In this document: positions 4,865 through 6,564 of the stretch, one piece after another
Layout of the letters: each line of letters starts with the position of its first letter
Numbering within the stretch: the stretch's first letter is position 1
NCBI GenBank assembly: GCA_027296045.1
Contig: JAPUJS010000212.1
Span: forward strand, 1 to 6,564
Direction of reading: 5' to 3'
Length of the DNA stretch: 6,564 nucleotides
Origin: a bacterium
Lineage (GTDB): Bacteria > Latescibacterota > UBA2968
Position numbers and translations under genes: made by a program
Notes under the pieces: model-generated
Told to the model about the DNA's origin: nothing
Seen by the model: the letters and a program-made list of their open reading frames with translations, nothing else
Database searches by the model: none

Positions 4865-6041
4865 TAATTTTGATATACTCGTATGTTAGATCACAGGTGT
4901 AAAGGGTTGCAGATGCAGTACCCATGCCCAGGTCAATGTGGATGTCTATATGGGAGGCACCCAGGGCTTCTACGGCGCTGTCATGGTCGAAGAGTTGCCC
5001 GCTGCCTGCTTTGTAAATGGGGAATCCGGCCATCGAAACCGAGGCTTTGTCGGGGTCGATGGGAACTCCTGCATAGCCCATCGCGCACAGGATGCGGCCC
5101 CAGTTTGGGTCGCGGCCAAACACGGCTGTTTTGACCAGGCTGGAATTGGCAACCGAAAGCCCGACGGTTCGCGCATCCTCTTCAGAAGATGCGCCGTCTA
5201 CCTGAATGGTGATGAGTTTGGTGGCACCCTCGCCGTCTCTGGCAATCTGTTTGGCCAGGCTGGCGCAAAGTGCGTTGAGGGCTTTCTGAAAGCTTTCCAG
5301 GCTTTCTCCTTCCAGATGGGGGCCGTTTCCTGCCCCGTTGGCCAGTGCCAGAACGGTGTCATTGGTACTCATATCCCCGTCGACCGTGATGCAATTGAAG
5401 GACTTCTTGACCGCTTCTTGAAGGCTGGCCTGGAGCTGGTCCGGGGAAAGGGCAGCGTCGGTGGTGACAAAGCCCAGCATGGTGGCCATGTTGGGGGCAA
5501 TCATGCCGGCCCCTTTGGCAATGCCCGCCAGGGTAATTTCAACGCCATCCAGATTCAGGCGGGCAGTGGCTTTTTTTGGAACCGTATCGGTTGTCAGGAT
5601 GGCTTCGGCGGCATCGTCCCAACCTTCCGGGCTCAATGCAGGCACGATATTTTGAATGCCGGGTTCGAGGATGTCCATTGGCAGGGGGACGCCGATGACT
5701 CCTGTGGAATTGACCAGCACCTCTTCAGAGGCAAGCCCCAGCCCATCTGCAACCAGGCGAGCGGACTTTTTGGCATCTGCAAGGCCCTGTTCGCCGGTAC
5801 AGGCATTGGCGTTTTTGCTGTTGACCAGTATGGCCCTTGCCTGGCCGTTTTGGAGGTGTTCCCGGTTGACACGGAGCGGGGCGGCCTGGACGCGGTTGGT
5901 GGTGAACATCCCGGCAGCCGAGGCAGGGCGGTCGGAGACAAGGAGGGCCAGGTCTTTTTCGCCGTCCGGTTTGAGCCCACAGGCCATTCCGGCTGCGCGA
6001 AATCCTTTTGGGGAGGCGAGTAGGTCTTCGATCAACTTCAC
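4845..6041 (-). CDS. argJ: Glutamate N-acetyltransferase / amino-acid acetyltransferase (ornithine acetyltransferase)
   Basis: Arginine biosynthesis enzyme that moves the acetyl group from N-acetylornithine to glutamate, recycling it; many members also use acetyl-CoA to make N-acetylglutamate. The precursor cleaves itself into alpha and beta chains at Ala-Thr. Counting from the ATG at 6056: GFRAAGMACGLKP 18-30, LVNSKNANACTG 77-88, oxyanion-hole NSTG 116-119, and KGAGMIAPNMATML 181-194 with the cleavage site and nucleophile at Ala191/Thr192. Also visible are DGDMSTNDTVLALANG around 235-252 and the conserved FGRDPNWGRI block. I chose GTG at 6041: AAGGAG lies 6 nt before it, and the protein then begins just before the conserved PKGF motif (398 residues). 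The ATG at 6056 forms ATGA with the upstream stop but has no ribosome site, and its second and third codons are that AAGGAG. The end overlaps the next gene by 20 nt. Confidence 0.96.
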   Translation of the reverse strand: MKLIEDLLASPKGFRAAGMACGLKPDGEKDLALLVSDRPASAAGMFTTNRVQAAPLRVNREHLQNGQARAILVNSKNANACTGEQGLADAKKSARLVADGLGLASEEVLVNSTGVIGVPLPMDILEPGIQNIVPALSPEGWDDAAEAILTTDTVPKKATARLNLDGVEITLAGIAKGAGMIAPNMATMLGFVTTDAALSPDQLQASLQEAVKKSFNCITVDGDMSTNDTVLALANGAGNGPHLEGESLESFQKALNALCASLAKQIARDGEGATKLITIQVDGASSEEDARTVGLSVANSSLVKTAVFGRDPNWGRILCAMGYAGVPIDPDKASVSMAGFPIYKAGSGQLFDHDSAVEALGASHIDIHIDLGMGTASATLYTCDLTYEYIKINAEYTT

Positions 6042-6056
6042 GGGGTACTCCTTCAT
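6042..6056 (-). promoter_or_regulatory. Ribosome binding site that decides the argJ start
   Basis: On the - strand ATGAAGGAGTACCCC precedes GTG at 6041. AAGGAG, with a 6-nt spacer, is a strong Shine-Dalgarno sequence for that GTG. It overlaps both the competing in-frame ATG (6056-6054) and the upstream gene's TGA (6055-6053), so a ribosome finishing the upstream gene would sit on the argJ initiation site. Confidence 0.7.
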
Positions 6057-6564
6057 GAAAACAGGGATCGCTTGATGTTCCGCACGGCTTGCCGGATGCG
6101 GTGCTCGTTTTCGACCAGGGAGATCCGCACATAGCCTTCTCCCAAATCGCCAAAGCCGATACCGGGGGAAACGGCCACTTCGGATTCTTCCATGAGTTTG
6201 AGTGCAAATTTCATGGATCCGAGATGCCGGTGTTTTTCAGGGATCAGGGCCCATAAGAACATGGAGGCTTTGGGTTTGGTCACCGGCCACCCGATTCGGT
6301 TGAGGCCTTCGACCAGGGTATCGCGTCGGCTCTGGTAGTCGGCGGCTGCTTTTTTGACACACTCCTGGGGCCCGTCCAGGGCGGTGATGGCGGCTACCTG
6401 GATGGGCGTGAAGATGCCGTAATCGTAGTATTGTTTGATGACCAAGAGCGCTTTGATGACGTCGGGATTGCCCAAACAGAATCCCACCCGCCAGCCTGCC
6501 ATGTTGTAGGACTTCGACATGGTGTAGAATTCAACCCCGATTTCTTTGGCCCCCTTGACCTGTA
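6053..6564 (-). CDS. AlaC-like class I aminotransferase, N-terminal part beyond the window edge
   Basis: PLP-dependent aminotransferase resembling the alanine transaminase AlaC (YfdZ) and, more distantly, LL-diaminopimelate aminotransferase. In the known E. coli protein the reaction is glutamate plus pyruvate to alanine plus 2-oxoglutarate. The frame runs off the right edge, leaving the last 169 residues of a protein usually near 400. The visible part opens with QVKGAKEIGVEFYT and then MSKSYNMAGWRVGF; the lysine in SKSYN (codon 6514-6512) should bind PLP. The KQYYDYGIFTPIQVAAITAL, KASMFLW, VSPGIGFGDLGEGYVRISLVEN and RIRQAVRNIK blocks follow in family order. The ATG at 6520 is internal, not the start. 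It is the most upstream visible gene of the - strand operon and ends in TGA on the argJ initiation site. AlaC activity is the best guess; related transaminase roles cannot be excluded. Confidence 0.9.
   Translation of the reverse strand, partial: QVKGAKEIGVEFYTMSKSYNMAGWRVGFCLGNPDVIKALLVIKQYYDYGIFTPIQVAAITALDGPQECVKKAAADYQSRRDTLVEGLNRIGWPVTKPKASMFLWALIPEKHRHLGSMKFALKLMEESEVAVSPGIGFGDLGEGYVRISLVENEHRIRQAVRNIKRSLFS

Noticed and set aside
4938..6023. 361-codon + strand open frame opposite argJ
   Set aside because: It lies almost entirely antisense to a clear argJ, has no recognisable motifs and reads as a codon-bias shadow.
1..6564. CRISPR array or full insertion sequence
   Set aside because: No regularly spaced long direct repeats and no transposase with catalytic motifs; the only repeats are short and confined to the 1.6-2.65 kb spacer.

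Overview
The window looks like ordinary bacterial chromosome of moderate G+C. It holds two convergent transcription units separated by about 1 kb with no confident protein gene. The gene content (ComEC, AccA, ArgJ, a class Ib aspartate-type aminotransferase and an AlaC-like aminotransferase) is consistent with a Gram-negative, possibly Desulfobacterota-like anaerobe. That placement is an inference from gene style and order; no marker in the window fixes the taxon.

Left, + strand (1-1610): the 3' two thirds or so of a comEC/rec2 gene, cut by the window edge. It covers the end of the membrane channel domain and the complete C-terminal metallo-beta-lactamase-like domain. An 18-bp perfect hairpin at 1757-1800 with T-rich flanks on both strands follows as a probable bidirectional terminator.

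Right, - strand (6564 down to 2646): a tight four-gene run, read right to left: alaC-like aminotransferase (cut by the window edge), argJ, aspartate/prephenate-type aminotransferase, accA. Junctions are a 4-nt ATGA overlap or an 11-nt gap (alaC/argJ), a 20-nt overlap (argJ/aminotransferase) and a 4-nt ATGA overlap (aminotransferase/accA). This implies one mRNA with translational coupling. It ends at a hairpin plus ten T residues at 2457-2489. The products link alanine, arginine and aspartate metabolism through glutamate and 2-oxoglutarate, and add one subunit of acetyl-CoA carboxylase. The operon promoter lies outside the window.

Middle (1611-2645): this is the most interesting part. On the - strand there is a near-consensus sigma70 promoter (TTGACT, 17-nt spacer, TATATT; 2352-2380). 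It lies inside a roughly 115-bp inverted-repeat structure (2282-2396) that also encloses five degenerate copies of a 9-nt unit. Downstream of the promoter come a nested rod-like hairpin (2205-2289) and a T-rich tract, which together look like a small RNA gene of about 150 nt. Further on, 1811-2185 is crowded with perfect hairpins and also contains short protein-like - strand reading frames in three different frames. It may be a structured RNA, a decayed gene or both. I did not recognise a known RNA family there.
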